Source: Bimuria novae-zelandiae CBS 107.79
Lineage: Eukaryota > Ascomycota > Dothideomycetes > Pleosporales > Didymosphaeriaceae
NCBI GenBank assembly: GCA_010015655.1
Contig: ML976697.1
Span: 74,970 to 138,969 of the forward strand
Direction of reading: 5' to 3'
DNA length: 64,000 nt
The position numbers and the translations under genes are program-made. The notes under the pieces were generated by a model that saw nothing but the letters and a program-made list of their open reading frames with translations, was not told where the DNA came from and ran no database searches. This document shows, one piece after another, positions 41,090-55,893 of the stretch. The first letter of the stretch is position 1. Each line of letters begins with the position of its first letter.

Positions 41090-41865
41090 AGACTACAGAA
41101 AATTATTATATCTAATACCTTACGTAGAAGGAAAGAGACGCGTATAAACTCTTTTTAAGGCTATAGTAGGAAGGAGTAATTATAAACCTAAAAGCGTCCT
41201 TTAAAGAATTAAACTATATAAAGATAAACACCCTAATTACAAATAGAATATTTAAAATTTATAAGTTTAACTTAAAGATCTATACTAGCTAAATCTTTAA
41301 TCTCCGCCTTATACGAGAAATAAAAGGCAAATTAACCTAATTATATAAAAAGTTATAACTTATCCTAGCTAGATACTGTAATAAGGAAAAGGAAGAGATC
41401 TTAATATAGTTACTAATAATTTAAAAAATAAGATAGAGGCTTATTCTTACGTTAGGCCTAATTTTAATTATCTCGCACGATATATATTGCGAAAGTTGTA
41501 ATATTATATAAGCGTACGTATAGTCTACAAACAGGCTACTCCGTACGATATAGGCAAAGCTACTAAAGGAGCTAGTAAACGTTTTCCCGCCTAATATCAT
41601 ACTACGTATTGTCAAGCTACTATAAGGAGCAGCTAAATTAGGACTATATTAGTTTAAAATCTACTATAACTACTATAAAAACGTACTTAAAATAACTTCT
41701 TCTTTATATAACCTATGCCTACTTAGTATAAATAAAGGACTACTAACTTTTAGCCTTATAAGAATATAAATAGATAATACGCTTAGCATTGTCACCCCTA
41801 GTTTCTTACAAAGGGAAGAGGAGGAACTACGAAAAGCTGGTTTTCGTGCGAAACTAAAAATAATT
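41090..41865 (+). mobile_element. Retroelement C, left half: Ty1/copia-like reverse transcriptase relic
   Basis: AT-rich and stop-ridden. The frame still gives RT landmarks of a common fungal Ty1/copia-like polyprotein: KGKLT and NKEKEEILI, then RLILTLGLILIISHDIY, then LQREEEELRKAGFRAKL. It ends at the copia A insertion. The protein continues in frame at 59734 on the other side (after removing A and one TAATC copy). The 5' portion and any LTR are missing or unrecognisable. Confidence 0.7.
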
Positions 41866-42007
41866 TATAATAGTTTAGTATAGAAGCTTAGGCTACCCAT
41901 GCGGCCCGTGCACGTGACTTACGTGATCTATATAGTATATAGCTCCTATAGAGTAGCTACTTAATTAACAACGATTGCCTTAACACTCTACTCTTTTCGA
42001 CGTTATA
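41866..42007 (+). repeat. Left LTR of copia A
   Basis: 142 bp, matching 59592-59733. It begins TATAATAG, where the right copy has TGCGACGG (transitions only), and ends GACGTTATA against GACGTTACA. Confidence 0.9.
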
Positions 42008-45000
42008 GTTATAAGCCTGGTTGCACCTGCTAAGGCTGCTACTCACCTGCAATCTTGTAATTATTTATAATAATCCTGTAATACCTACTGCATACGATAG
42101 CTGCACGACTCCACGATGGCGATAGAATTTAATCCTACGACAACGCGTGTTATAGTAATCCTTAACAAGCCTGAGGACTGGCAGGCATGGATCTTTCTTC
42201 GCAAGAATGCCGCGTAGTAGCACGATCTATGGCAGTATTACAACCCCGACGTCGCTATAGCTAACTTGCCTCTACTAATAGAGCCTGTCGAGCCTATGGC
42301 GCACCAATACAAAGTTACCAAGGTACCTAGTTGTCCGATTATATGGCCTCTATCTGTTGTGGACATGAGGCTGGAGCACTCTCTCTTTTGTACTATTCTA
42401 AATAGGGCTAGCGCTGCAGCGGCACTTATTTGGAGCCTCGCACACATCTGCATTCCACACACACACAGAACACCAACATCATCAATAAATCATCACAACC
42501 ATTAATTCTCATCATTGCATTATCTCAAAGTGACAGAACACTATCAAATCTGACACTAGTACAATATACGCTAACGCTAACCTTAATAATAATGAATTTT
42601 AACGCTATTAATTTGCGTATAATTAATACGAGAAGCAATATACCTGCTATCTTAATTAAAAGCAGGCACTTTAAAATCTAAACATGGATATTAGTAAGAT
42701 AATTACTAAGCACTATATTTACCTACTATATAATAAGGATACGCCGCACGCGCGGCTTATCTCCCTTAAAAAGCACTTTACGCTATTAATAGTAGTCTAT
42801 TAACGTAACCTAATTAATAATTATAAGCGCTTATGTACCCTACTAAAATTATATAACTTTAAAAACTAGATATAATTATAGATTAAAGTTATTAGCTAGT
42901 ACGCTAAAATTAATCTATCTAACGTAAAAGGCACGCGTATATAAGAAGACTTTTTAATAATTATTAAAAGTATTAACCTTAATTATGCCACGCCTAAGCT
43001 AATTAAGTTATTTAAGCACGAGAATAATAACACGTAAATAGCTACGCTAAAGGACTACGTTACTATATATATAATATACGTTTAACATGTCTAACCTAGT
43101 TCCTAGAAGCTTAATAGCATGGCAGGTGACCTTTAAGTAGTAAAAACGTAAAGTAATAATAAGGCTATAAGTTAAGCGCTAAAGAACGTATGTATTTATA
43201 GTAATAAATACTATTATAGTTTATACTACTACCTTAATAAGGACTTCTACTTATAACTAAGTAATTTTTAAGAAAATCCTGCTACGCGCTAGCGTATTAA
43301 ATAGGCATTTCTTAAAGATAGCACTAGCTATCGCGGCCACCTAACTTAATAATAGATAATTACTAAATAATAGAGTATTATCTTTTATAACAGACTTATA
43401 TAGCATAGCAACTAAGGTCTTAGCTACTTTATTAGACGAGTTAACTATTACTACTATTAATAAGTATACTATAAATTTCTAAGACTAATAGATCCTTAAC
43501 CTAGGTTCTAATACTTATATTATTAATATAACTAATTAAGTAGGCTGGGAGCAGGAGCGCGTTAAGGATACTAGTATAATTATTTAAGTAAGTAAGTACT
43601 AATATAAAATTAAGGCCTATGGTAAGATAACTCTTATAATTAATATACTAATAGGTATAGCACTAACGTTAATTACTTACGTTACTTTAGTACCTAGTTT
43701 CATTATAAGCGTTATTAGACTTAGACGTTATTATAATAATAGTATCTACTTTAACTTAGGTTAAGATGCGTTATATAACAAACATAGTATTATTACGTAC
43801 CTAAAGTACTATAAGGACTACTAGCTTGTTAACGTAGATATTTCTCGCCGTTTAATAAAATCATCCTTACTTATAATAATAATTTAAACTTGCTTATTAG
43901 AAGCACTAAAAAAGACCTAAAAAATCTTTTTAATACTTACTTATATGTTTTAGGGCTATTTAAGACGCAAGGTTATAGATTACCTAAATAATAATATTAA
44001 AGGAGTAATAGTAATAGGGCCTGCTAATTAAGACTTTTATTAAATCTGCATAGAATTAAAGTTAATAGAGTAGGTTTCTTACTATATACTAAAGGATGCT
44101 ATTTGTCCCTTCTATTAAATTTTAATTAATCTTATCTAACTACGATAATAGGGAGAGTCTTATTATAATAGTAATAAGTAGGGTGCTTATACTATCTATT
44201 AACAATTACGTTAGCATAAAGCAGAGTCCTTTCTAATAAAAGTAGAGGCTTAGCTAGGCCACTAGCTGTAAAACACTATATAATAAATCTAGCGTTAGTA
44301 TAGTTAAAATATAATCGAGATTAAGCTTAACGCTAAGCGCGGTATTATTAATTTTATAAAATAACTTTACGCTAACCTAGATATATACTTTAAGCTATTC
44401 GCTCTAGATACTCTTACGTAAAATAAGGATGCTAAAATTACTAATAAGCTAATTATAATAAAGGCCCGCGCCTTACGCCTCTAGGGTAACCTTTTAGAGT
44501 AATTAGTAAATATGTTAATAAAGATAGTAGTATACCTATTTAATTAAATACTATCTAAAGTCCTTAATTAGCGCACGCTATATAAGGTTATCTCGGGTAA
44601 AAAGTCTATAATAAGCTATTTTTAACTAATTAGTTATCGCGCGTACGTCCTTAATAAACATCTATTACGTAGAGTAAAGATAGCCTCGTGCGCCCTAATT
44701 AGCTATCTCGTAGGCTACGATAGCACCAATATCATTCGTATTTAGTTACTAACAAAGGATTAAGTTATCCGTACGCGAGACGTGGTATTTAATACTTTTA
44801 CCTTCTATAAAAGCTATAATAGCGACGTAGATAACTTAGTAATTAAGGAGGTTATTAAGTTACTTAATGACCCTGAGGCGTACGAGGATAATAATGTATC
44901 TATTAAGGAACTTATAATAACACGTTAGCGACGTCTCTACGGCGAGGCCAAATCTATAGTAATACTGACACCAACGCCTACCGTACAATCGACTAAGCCG

Positions 45001-46659
45001 TTTTTAGGGGGTAACGCTAATAAACTATTAACCTCTTAATATTAATATACTTCTAATAACTATATAGATATATTAGCTTTTCTTAATTAGATAGTAAATT
45101 ATTTTATAGGGCGCTACTACGCTTGTAACTTTTATCTTACGCCTATATAGTACAAAGTTACTAATTAATTAGCTAATAAAATTAAAGGATATATACCTCA
45201 CTAATATAGTAATAACGCTTTATAGCGTTAAAATCTAAATATCTTATAAGATAACGTACTTATTATAAAGCGCGCTTAAAAACTAATAAACTTGGGTAAT
45301 TTATAAACTTACGCTATTTAACTAGGGGCTTAAAACGTTACGAATTACTTACATACCTTTGCTACGATAACGATTACTAGTAATATAAAGGTAGATAACT
45401 TTTAAATTTATTAAAGCTAGTTACCGCCTACCCTAAAGTATATTAGCTAACTAAAGTTATATTTATACAGCGCTAAGTTTATAAAAGCTATTAAGCATAA
45501 GTATTAAAAGGTCTAGGGTAAAAGTTACTTTCGCAAGACCTTAGTAATATACTAAACTACGTAGGCTAAAGGCGTTAAGGTGATCCCGCTTATATAGGTA
45601 TTTATATACAAGTTTAATAAGGATAGTTATTTTTATAAGTATAAGACTTAACTTATTGCACACGGAAACCTATAGGAGTAGTTTAGTAATATCTACGCTA
45701 CTACCTTTATAGCCTATACCTTTTAAGTAATTATTATAATTACTAACTACTTTAGCTTAAAGCTAAAATAATATAACGTACTTAATACTTTCCTAAATTT
45801 TATGCTTATTTAAAAGCTATACGCTAAGACTCTTAGTATTTTTAAAGAAGTAGATAGTAACCTTCTAGAGATGCTTTACGCCCTCTACGGCCTAAAGGAT
45901 ATACTACTCTTATAGTATAATATATTTAGAGTAGTAGTTAAGCTACTAGGACTTAAACGCGTAGAATGTTTCCCGTGCTTATACGTTAATAATTAGCTTA
46001 TCCTATTTATATACGTCGACGATATAGTAATAGCGTATTATCTAATAAACACTTATCTTTATTAAGACTTTAAGAATAAGTTAAAGAACTAATTTAGACT
46101 TAAAGTAATAAAAGATCTAGCCTAGTTCCTAGACGTCTAAATCGCCCGCAATTACAAAAAAAAAAAGAAGATCTGGCTTATTTAAGAAATATATATTAAT
46201 AAAATTTATAAGAAGTATAGTATATAGCTAGTAGATTATAAAAGCCTACCTTTCTGCTTAACGTTAACTTTCTTAACAAGTTAATTAAGGAGACAAACGT
46301 TTAACGTATAAAGCTATATTAGGAGCTTATTAGCCACCTAGCCTATATTACTTACTAGACGCGGCCTAATATTACTTATAGCCACATTGTTCTTGCTTAC
46401 TATCTTACTAATTTAGGGTAATTATATATCGTAGCTATATAATGCGTTTGGCGATACGTACTCGCGACTTAATATTATGCTATTAAAGTTTCTTACGACG
46501 ACTTAATTATAGAGGTTATATTTAATAATAATAACTACTACAATCCTTTATTCTTTAGCGCGTTAGACACCTCGTACGTAGATAATATAAAGACACGTTA
46601 AAGCTTATAAGGATAATATTTCTTTCTCTATAGTATAATTATTAATTAGAAGGCGACTA

Positions 46660-46818
46660 TGTAAGCAGGTGGGTAGTATGTGTAAAGTTGGTATATTGTG
46701 TGTGTTGATTAGTGTCTCTTCGTTCTTGGCACATGGAGTGATTAGAGGCTTATATATAGTAAGCGAGCTAAGTTATAAGACTAGTATAGTTATGTAATAG
46801 AGCTCTAGGCTACTTATA
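46660..46818 (-). repeat. LTR of copia B (left copy, 3' LTR)
   Basis: 159 bp, matching 58954-59112. It starts TGTAAGCAGGTGGGTAGTAT and ends GGCTACTTATA. The TG-rich segment (GTTGGTATATTGTGTGTGTT) is less mutated than in the other copy. Confidence 0.9.
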
Positions 46819-49012
46819 CACCCCCTTTAGGTTTAAACGCAGGTTTAAAGCTAATATTAGCTATAGGTCCCTCTCTACCTTTGTGTAGTAGCTACATTAA
46901 AGTTAAAAACTAGTCTTAGTATTAGTGCAGTCCTAGGTAGGTAGCTATCTACTATTATAGTATAAGTAAATCTTGCTTTATACTATAGGCGTCCTTAGTA
47001 GTAGGACGTCTCTTAAAGCTAGTACTAAGATCCTGATTGCTTCGCATTCTGTACTGAGGTTGATAAGCCTTGTAGGTGGAGCTTAATACATAATACGAGC
47101 ATGTTTACTTTATGTAAGAAGTGAAATACAGCATAAAGCTAAGTACATGATAGAGCTAAGTAAAGTGTAGGAGTACAGCGTAGAGCTGTATATAGGATAG
47201 AGCTTAGTAGATATATAGCCTCGTTAAACCTATAAAACCACATGAGAAAAATCAGGAAGAGTACTATGTTATAGTAAAGTTTATTTAGTTTAAAGAAAAT
47301 AATTAAAAATAAAGAAAAGAAACCCAGTTTTTATGTTTTTACCTAGGTAGTAACTTAGTAAGGCCGTTAGCTAGTTAATAGGTTATTTAGATGTATAAGA
47401 GGTTAATATTATTAGATTAAGCTTTTTAGCGAAGCTAGTGATAATAGATATTAACGTGCTATATAGTAGTTTTAAAATAAGGCGTAGTAGACATAAAAAG
47501 CTAAATAGTCTACAAATTATTATAGTATTAAAGGCGTTTATAATCTAGATTAAAGCTAATATATTTAAAAACTTTTTATTATTAGATTAGTTTAATGCCT
47601 ATAGACGAAGCGGCGACTAGTTTTACTTCCATAGTTAACTTTATAATACAGCGTTGGAGTGTTGCTTCCCAGTCTATAGGTCCGCTAAATAAGAAGAAGA
47701 TATAGCCTTATGAGCTCTTACGTATAATCTTATTATTAGCGTATAATGCATCTGTTGCTCTAAAGAACTTAGGTTAAGATTAATTAGCTATATAGACTAA
47801 TTTATTTAAAATAGAGGCTATATAGTAGAGAGCTCGATTTTTAGTGCCTAGTAGGTAGGTAATAGTCTAATAGGCTATATTAAAATAACGTAAAGATAGA
47901 TTTATAAGAAACTTAGCTAGTTTATAATAAGCTTTTAAGACATTAGGTTAAGTAGCTCTAGCTGCATATCCTATAGATCCTACAAGCTAGGCATATCTAT
48001 GCTTAGTGAAGTTATTTGCCTGATCCTCGGACGGTAATAGCTCTTCTAGAGGTAGTGGTGTAGCTGGTGACTTTGTGTATGGCTTTGGTGAAGGATACTT
48101 CTGAGCAAGCTTCTCAATATACAAGGCTTGTGATAGCCAGATAGATCCATTCTCACGGTCTCTATGCGTTTGAATGCCACAGAACGTTTGTAGCTCTCCT
48201 AGAGATTGAATCTCATATCGATGTAGGAGCTTCTGTTCGAATTCATGTAGTGCAGCCTTGTGGGCTGGTAGGCAGAGTACGACAATGTTATCTACATAGA
48301 AGAAGACTAAAAGCTTGTCATTCTTCTATAGACAAGGAGCGTCTTTAACTTCGTGTAGGTCTAGCTTAGTAAGCGTCTTCGTAAGCTCTTAATACTAGAG
48401 TGGTAGTAAGGTCTTTAGGCTATATAAAGCTTAACGTAGTTTTTATAAATAATTAGGATTAGAGAATTCTTCTAATAAGTAATAATAAACTAGTATTATA
48501 AGCTAAGCGTTTATAAATGCGTTAATAGTATTATACTAATAGATCTCTATATTAAAGTAGATAGCTATAGTAACTAAAGCTTAGAATATTTAAACTACTA
48601 AAGTAGCTACGTAAGTATCTTTAATAGTTATTTATAAATTGCCTCGTACACAGATGCGCGCTTTATATTTAATAAAGTATCTTTAATTATTAAGCTTAAA
48701 TTTAAAAACTTATATTAACGAGAGGACTTCTTAGTCTTATAAATTTAACTCTTACTAGATAATCCTCTTATACGTGCCTTTTTATTTTATATTGTTAATC
48801 TCCTATTGCATAGTCTAGAGAAAACCTTCCTTGTGTGGAGATGGTATCCTTATCACATCTCTATAGAAACGCGGCTTAGGAGGTAACTTGGAGTAGTGAA
48901 ATCGTGTTTTTAATGCTATAGCTAAGGCTGCTACGTATACTAACTAGTATATATTAATAAAGAAGCTGCTACTCTTCTAGGGTGGCTTTTTAGACCTTAT
49001 TAACCCTTTAGT

Positions 49013-49396
49013 GTAACAGGAACAATCGCTCGTCGACACGAGAACCCTTAGCCAGTCAAGACAGGATTCGAGATTATCCGAAAACCGACACTCATCCGTA
49101 TCGGACCAATTTCGGATCTATCAGACCAATAGGGAACTACGGATCCAATTCAGACCTATTTCGGATCTATTAGACTAACGGTTAACCTATGGCAGTTATG
49201 TACTAGCTAGCTATCTAGGAAGAGGTGTATTTAGAGGAGCTTAGGGCCTTTATAGTTTAGTACCTTTTTATATCCTTTCGTATCAGGCCTATAGGCACTT
49301 AATTTATTTAAAGCTATATTCTTATATGCGCACTCCTATATGCCTCTATTAAAAAATACGCTAATATTAATCCTTTAAGTAACCTACGCTAATATA
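49013..49396 (+). repeat. Left LTR of the gypsy element
   Basis: Pairs with 55508-55893 and contains repeated CGGACCAATTTCGGATCTAT-like motifs. It retains more C/G than the right copy (for example CGCTCGTCGACACGAG against CGCTTGTTAATATAAG). Confidence 0.9.
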
Positions 49397-52300
49397 TTAT
49401 ACAGAAAAGGTTGCTACTACTAGTAATAGCTTTAAAAAATATTACTATAAGAACGAAACAGACCCGCGTTAGCGCGTCCCTAGTTTTCTTTATAGGCAGG
49501 ATTCTAGAAACCTTTTACTAACTAAAGCCTTTAAATTTAGAACTTCTAATTATAAATAAATTAGGTTAATTTTAGAAAAGTCGCGTAAAGTTGCGCTAAG
49601 GTAGAAAAGTAGTAATTACTAATAACTTATAAACTTAAAATTAAACGTTAATATCTGCTTTATTATTGTTAAAAACGGCATGGTAGGCGGCCTGGAGTCG
49701 GACTTAGGGAGACCGTTAGCCACCCTTAGAACCTTCGAAGAGCGAAGAAGACAAAAAAAGCAATAATATTTTAAATAATCTTATTATTAGACTTAAAGCT
49801 AATTTAGTTTAATCTACTAACCTAATAATAGCTCTTTAGAACTAATTGCGTTAAATATAAGCATAATTAGAGTAATTAACTAAAAAATTTTAAGCTAGGG
49901 ACTAAGCCTAGCCTATAATTAAATTACCCCTAATAGCCCTCCGATACTAGTCCAAATCTCTTGCCACTATTATAGTAAAGGTATCTAAGCGAACTCTTAA
50001 GATAAAATCCCTAATTAATAAAAAAGAACCTACCTTTCCTTAATAGTAAGTATTAATTAGGGATCGTCTTAAAATTAACGTAAATTATTACCTAAGTAAA
50101 CGCACTTATATAGTATTAGTATAAGGATATACTTTTAGTACTACTTATAAATATTTAGAACCCTAGTACCTAGCTACTTTAGATACGTTACAGTTTAGAA
50201 ATGCTAAGGAGATAATTAAACTACTATTATCCTTTTTTATATCTAGTAACAAGGAAGCTAAGTACTAGACCACGTTTTAATACTTAAAAATAACCTTTAA
50301 GGAAACTTTCCTTGCCTTTAAGGCTAAGTTTATTAGTGTAGTAATCTAAGGTAGAGTTTATAAGAATAAATAGTCTCTATTTTTATAGGAAAAGATAACA
50401 CTATCCTTAAGAGCTCTAAATATAGGGTTTCAGCACTTATAGAATAATTCTTTTAAAAAAATAGTAGCCTACCTAATAGCCTTTAACTTAGAAACCCGGA
50501 ATGTACTAATAAGTCTCTTTATTTACTTTATAACTAGTATAAATTAACCTCTACGTTAGAAGAACTATAAGGAAGAAATTCACCTTAGTATCTTAACTAA
50601 GGTACTATATAAACCTATTAAAGAATCTACTCTAAATGCGCTTTAAGACAGGACAGTCCTGCCGTCGTAATCTCTAATAATATAAATAAGTTCTAATACC
50701 TACTATAACTATAGAAAGTTAAAATATTTTATTAAAGATTGCCCTTAACCCCGCGTCTGCGAGATTAGAGTAGAACCAGACTCTAATTAAGAATATGTTA
50801 ATGCGGATAAGGAAGCATCCCTAGAAAACAAAGACGCCTAGGAAAAGCCTCTACCCTAGGTATAAGTAAGTATAACCTTTCTAATATAGATTTATTAAAG
50901 TTACTAAGAGGTCCTTACTTTCAAACCTCCCTCGTACTCTGTTTAAATAGGTACAGGATCTAATTTAATACCCTTATTAACACTAGTGCCTAAGGTTTTC
51001 TTTTTATTAATTTTTAATAAATAGCTTTTTTATCTTAGTTACTTTATATTCTTATCTAAAAACTCCTATACCGCGTTATAGTTTAAGGGTTCTTAAATAA
51101 GATTCGTGCCCTAGTAGACTAATACATTTATTTATATATAAAGATAGATAGGCGAATAATTTATAACTACCCCTTTATAGTAATAGACTTAGGAATATAG
51201 GATTATATCTTAGGACTCTAATAGCTTAAGCGCTTTAAGCTTTAATTAGATATAAAATAGAATTAGATCTTATAGCTAGTAAAGTATTCTAAGACCTACG
51301 ATCCCTCTAAAAGTATCTTAATATAGCTAGAATAGCTAATTTAGAACTTAAAGGTGTAGTAAGATATTTATCGCCAGGATATCCTATATGAACAGGAATA
51401 ATATTAGATAAAAAACAGCCCTATAGTTAATTATATTAAGAGCCTTATTCGACTACCTTATTCTCTCCCTCTAAGTAGGAAGATAGTGCCCCTAGTTTCT
51501 TAGGATCCTGCTCTAAAACCTGCCTATTCCGCATCCGCTCCGCAGGCAATGCGGATGCCTATAATTACTTTTATCTTAGTAAACGCCTTTTACTTTGATA
51601 TAAAAAAGCTAGTTAATAAATTCTTTACTACTTCTCTGTACGAAATCGAATGCCTATTAAACTATATATAAACTTAACGCCACGCTAAAAATCTTAAGAA
51701 TGCTTATTTTATTAAAGAATAACTTTTCTAAATATACTATTAGTATTAGAATGTATTTAGCAAGACTGCGGCTAATAAGCTACTTACGTATTAACTATGT
51801 AACTATAAGATTATACTTACTAAACCCCTTCTAAATAACTACAGTCCTCTATATAAATCCAGTCTAGAAGAACTAAAGGCCATTAAAAAGTACGTTCTAG
51901 AATATCTTTAAAAGGAATTTATTAAGTATAGTTAAAGCCCTTTCGCGTCTCCCATCCTTTATGTACGAAAGCTAAATAGAGATTTTTAAATATATATAGA
52001 CTATTGCAAACTTAACCTTCTAACCTAAAAGGACTCTTACCTAATTTTAAAAATTAACAAACTTTTAGCTTGCCCCTCCAAGGCTAAGAAATTTACTAAA
52101 TTTAATATTTAAGCTACCTTTAATAAATTTTTTATAGATCCTAAATTAGAAGAGTACACTACGTTTTAGACTTAATATAGAACTTACAAGTGCAAGGTAT
52201 TACCATTTAGGTTATATAATAAACTAGCTACCTACTAGTAATATATAAATAATATTCTTATTAATTATCATAATAACTTTTATATTGCGTATCTAGATGA

Positions 52301-55300
52301 CATCCTTATTTATTCTAACACCGTCTAAGAACATATTAAGCACGTTTAGAAGGTGTTAGATCGTCTCTAGAAAGCCAGCCTCTAAGTTAACATCCTTAAA
52401 AGTGAATTCCATGTGACTCGGACCCTATACCTAGGTTATATTCTTACTAATACTAGTATGGAGGTAGATCTAGCCAAGGTAGAAGCACTATAGAACTAGA
52501 ATCCCTTATAATCGTAACAGGTGTAAAGTTATTCCTTAGATGTACTAGGTTTTATTAGTAATTTATTAAGGACTTCTCCCGCATTGCGAAGCCTATTAGT
52601 ATTTTATAAAGTCCTTAAATCCTATTTAAATAGAGTTTAGAGTGTAAAGTCGCCTTCTAGTAAATTAAACAGGCGTTACTAGCTATCCCCACCCTCTATT
52701 ACTTTAACCCTAAACTACCTACTAGGGTAGAAATAAATGTATTAGACGGAGTAATTACAGGAGTACTATCCCAGGAATATTTAGATAGAAAAGTTTAACT
52801 AGTGGCATTCTACAGTTATGTCCTAACTAGATCTAAACTAAACTAGGAGATCTATATTAAGAAATTATTTACTATTATTACTACCTTTATTAAGTAGCGC
52901 GCAGAACTCGCTTCTACCTGAACTATAATTTAAGTTTTTTTTAATTATCGATTCTTAGAATACTTTATAACTACTAAGGTCCGTAATACTTATTAAGTTC
53001 GCTAGTATTAAATGCTATCCTCGTTTAACTTTTAGACTAAATACACGCTAGGTAAAAGCAACGCTAGAGCTAATATTTTAAGTTAATAAGAATAAGATTT
53101 TATAGATCTTAGGGATATTTAAAATAAAAATTATAGCTAAGTATTCTTAGGGCCCTATTAACTTAACTCCTAAATTAACTCTAACCTAGCCTAGACCTAT
53201 ATTAAGAAGTCTAATGCCGAAGTCGACGTGTTCGCCTTATTAACTAATAAAGACATTATAAGTCTAAATTCTTATTAACTTATTAAAGCCTTGCTACAGG
53301 AGAACAGCCTTAGATTTATTATAAAACGCTAGTCCCTACTAAAGAAATATTAGATTTATAATAGTCTTATTCTATATAATAATAGACTGTGGGTCCCTTC
53401 CGAATCTACTCTATGTATCCGCCTCATCCGGGAAATCCATGATTAGAAGTCAACGGCTTATCTATGTTATATAAAAACCTACTAATTGCTCTCTCGAAAG
53501 TACTACTGGAAGGGAATAGAAGCTACCTATAAGTAGTATGTATAAAACTACATTCCCTACCAACGTGCACACCCAAGGCAGACTCCCACTCTAGGGTTTT
53601 TATATCTATTACTTATCCTTAATAGGCCTATGCAACATCTGTGCATTGACTTTAAAGAATTTCCTAAAGATAGGGCTAAATATAATTAGATTATAGTAGT
53701 TATTAATTATTTATCTAAATAAGTAGTATCTACTCCTTACTATAAATTAATTAATACCCGCGAAATAGCTAACTTGTTCGTATAATAGGTATACTAATTT
53801 AGACATACTCTAGAGTCTATTATCTTTAATTAAGGTCCTTAGTTTGATTCCACATTCTAGTTAGAATTTTATTAAATTATAGGCATTAAATTGAAGCTAT
53901 CTACCGCGTACTATAAAGAGATAGATGGCTAGACAGAAATTATAAATAAGTATATTGACTAGAGGCTACGCCCCTTTGTATCCTACTACTAGTATAACTA
54001 GAGTTCACTTCTACCCCTAATTGATCGAGTGCAGGTTACCCTACCCTCTTTAGCTATTAGCATGTCACCCTACTAGATCTTGTATAGCTCTAAACCCTGT
54101 TAAAGTTAGAATTGGAATCCTACCTTATTCACTAAGCCCTAGGATTATTTAAATATTAGAAATACTTAATTGCTAGCTAAATAAATGCATGCCGCTTAGC
54201 AGCTAGTAAAAGAAAACATAAAATATATATAAAACTAAATATAATTTATAATTAATTAACACTATTACCTAGTTAACTAAGAAGTTAGTAATATAGTCTA
54301 CCTAGACGCTTATAATCTTGTAGTGTTAAAACCTAGCTAAAAGCTATCTAATAAGTAGGAGGGCCCTTTTAAAGTAATAGAATAAGTTAGTTACTTATAT
54401 AGACTTAAACTTCCTTTAGGGTCCCGAATTTACGATGTCTTTACTTTAAATTTCCTTTATAAAGATCCTTAAGACATACTACTAGGATAAAAAGCTCTAA
54501 AACTACTAAGTATCCCTATTAATAAAGTAGAGAAATAAGAAGTTAAGGAGATCTTAGCTAGTAAGCTATCTTAAAATACCCTTAAATACAAAGTTAAATA
54601 AGTAGGATATAACTTAAATCTAGTATAGTACCTTGCATTAAACTTTATAGAAGCCCCTTATAAGTTAAAATAATTTTATAATAAGTATCTAAATTACCCT
54701 AGACTACTAAAGGTATTAAGTTAGTAGATTTACTTATAGGAGCAAGAAACAAAGTAGTAGGCCTAAAAGTTTTAAATTCTAATAGTATAGGAAAGAAAAG
54801 AAAGAAAAATAAAATTCTACTCCTTATTTAAATTAGAGGGCTTAAGTAGAGCACTTTTAAGGGTAGTAGGCACCTTTCCTTTCCCCTTACCCTTTCCCTT
54901 CCCTTAACCCCCCTCTAAAGCCATCCTTATAGTATTATAAAGATTATCCACTGCCTTCTCCACACGCCGTAGATAATTCTTTACCTATATAGAAGCAGAA
55001 TGCTGCGCGAGTAGTAATTCTATAAAAGTTAGCCTAGCCTTACCCGCTTAGGTAACCTGTATAATTATGTCTAGGTCCTTTATAGCCTTATTAAGCGTGG
55101 GTTAGAGGTTAGCAGCGTCCTCCTTACTAGCCCCCTCTTAACCCCGTAAGGCCCTCCTAAAAGTCTAAAATTTAGACTCTACGAAGTCAGGCACCTACCT
55201 AATCTATTATTAAAATAGACTAAAATTAAAATTACTATACTTATAGGGTTACACTTCTCGTTTTAAGAGGTGTAGTAGCTATACTTTTTAAAGAATAGCT

Positions 55301-55507
55301 TAGGGAACTTATAGTTAGGCATGTTGCCGCAACCAAACGCGCACAACTAGTAAAATAAGATAAATAAAAATTAACTAATTAGCAGAGTTATAATTACTAT
55401 CGCAACGTTACTAACTGCGCTAGTTGCTAGAAATAGCTAAAATGCGCGAAATAATTCACACACGGTATAGATAAGGGACTATCTACAAGTTATAAAGGAG
55501 GGGGTAG

Positions 55508-55893
55508 CGTAACAGGAATAATCGCTTGTTAATATAAGAACCCTTAGCTAGTTAAGATAGGATTTAAGATTATTTAAAAACCAACACTTATCTGTATCGG
55601 ACCAATTTCGGATCTATTAGACTGATAGGGAACTACGGATCTAATTCAGACCTATTTCAGATCTATTAGACCGATAGTTAACCTATAGCAGTTATGTGCT
55701 AGCTAGCCATTTAGGAAAAGGTGTATTTAGAGGAGCTTAGGGCCTTTATAGTTTAGTACCTTTTCCGTATCTTTTCGTACTAGGCCTATAGGTACTTAAT
55801 TTATTCAAGGCTATATTCTTATACACGCACTCCTATATACCTCTGCTAAGAGATACGCTAATATTAATCCTTTAAGTAACCTGCGCCGATACA
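55508..55893 (+). repeat. Right LTR of the gypsy element
   Basis: Matches 49013-49396, with mainly C-to-T/G-to-A differences, and is preceded by the polypurine tract. It begins CGTAACAGG, where the left copy has TGTAACAGG. Confidence 0.9.

Larger units (their letters stand above)
49013..55893 (+). mobile_element. Ty3/gypsy retrotransposon with chromointegrase, 6881 bp
   Basis: The LTRs are 49013-49396 and 55508-55893 (about 385 bp). The 5-bp target duplication is TTTAG (49008-49012, 55894-55898). A purine tract (AAAGGAGGGGGTAG) precedes the right LTR. The plus-strand coding relics in order are: a gag zinc knuckle with KYFIKDCP (near 50700-50750), RT with IAYLDDILIYS (YLDD at 52290-52301), RNase H, an integrase (CIDFKEFPKDRAKY, LSTAYYKEIDG), and a C-terminal chromodomain (VKEILASKLS, LNFIEAPYKLK, 54540-54710). 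Stops are too many for function. The element is inserted in copia B, so it is the youngest of the nest. Confidence 0.92.

Noticed and set aside
41859..41863. Copia A with a longer LTR (from 41864) and mismatched target duplication
   Set aside because: Starting the LTR at 41866/59592 makes all differences transitions and yields a TAATT/TAATC duplication, which fits better.
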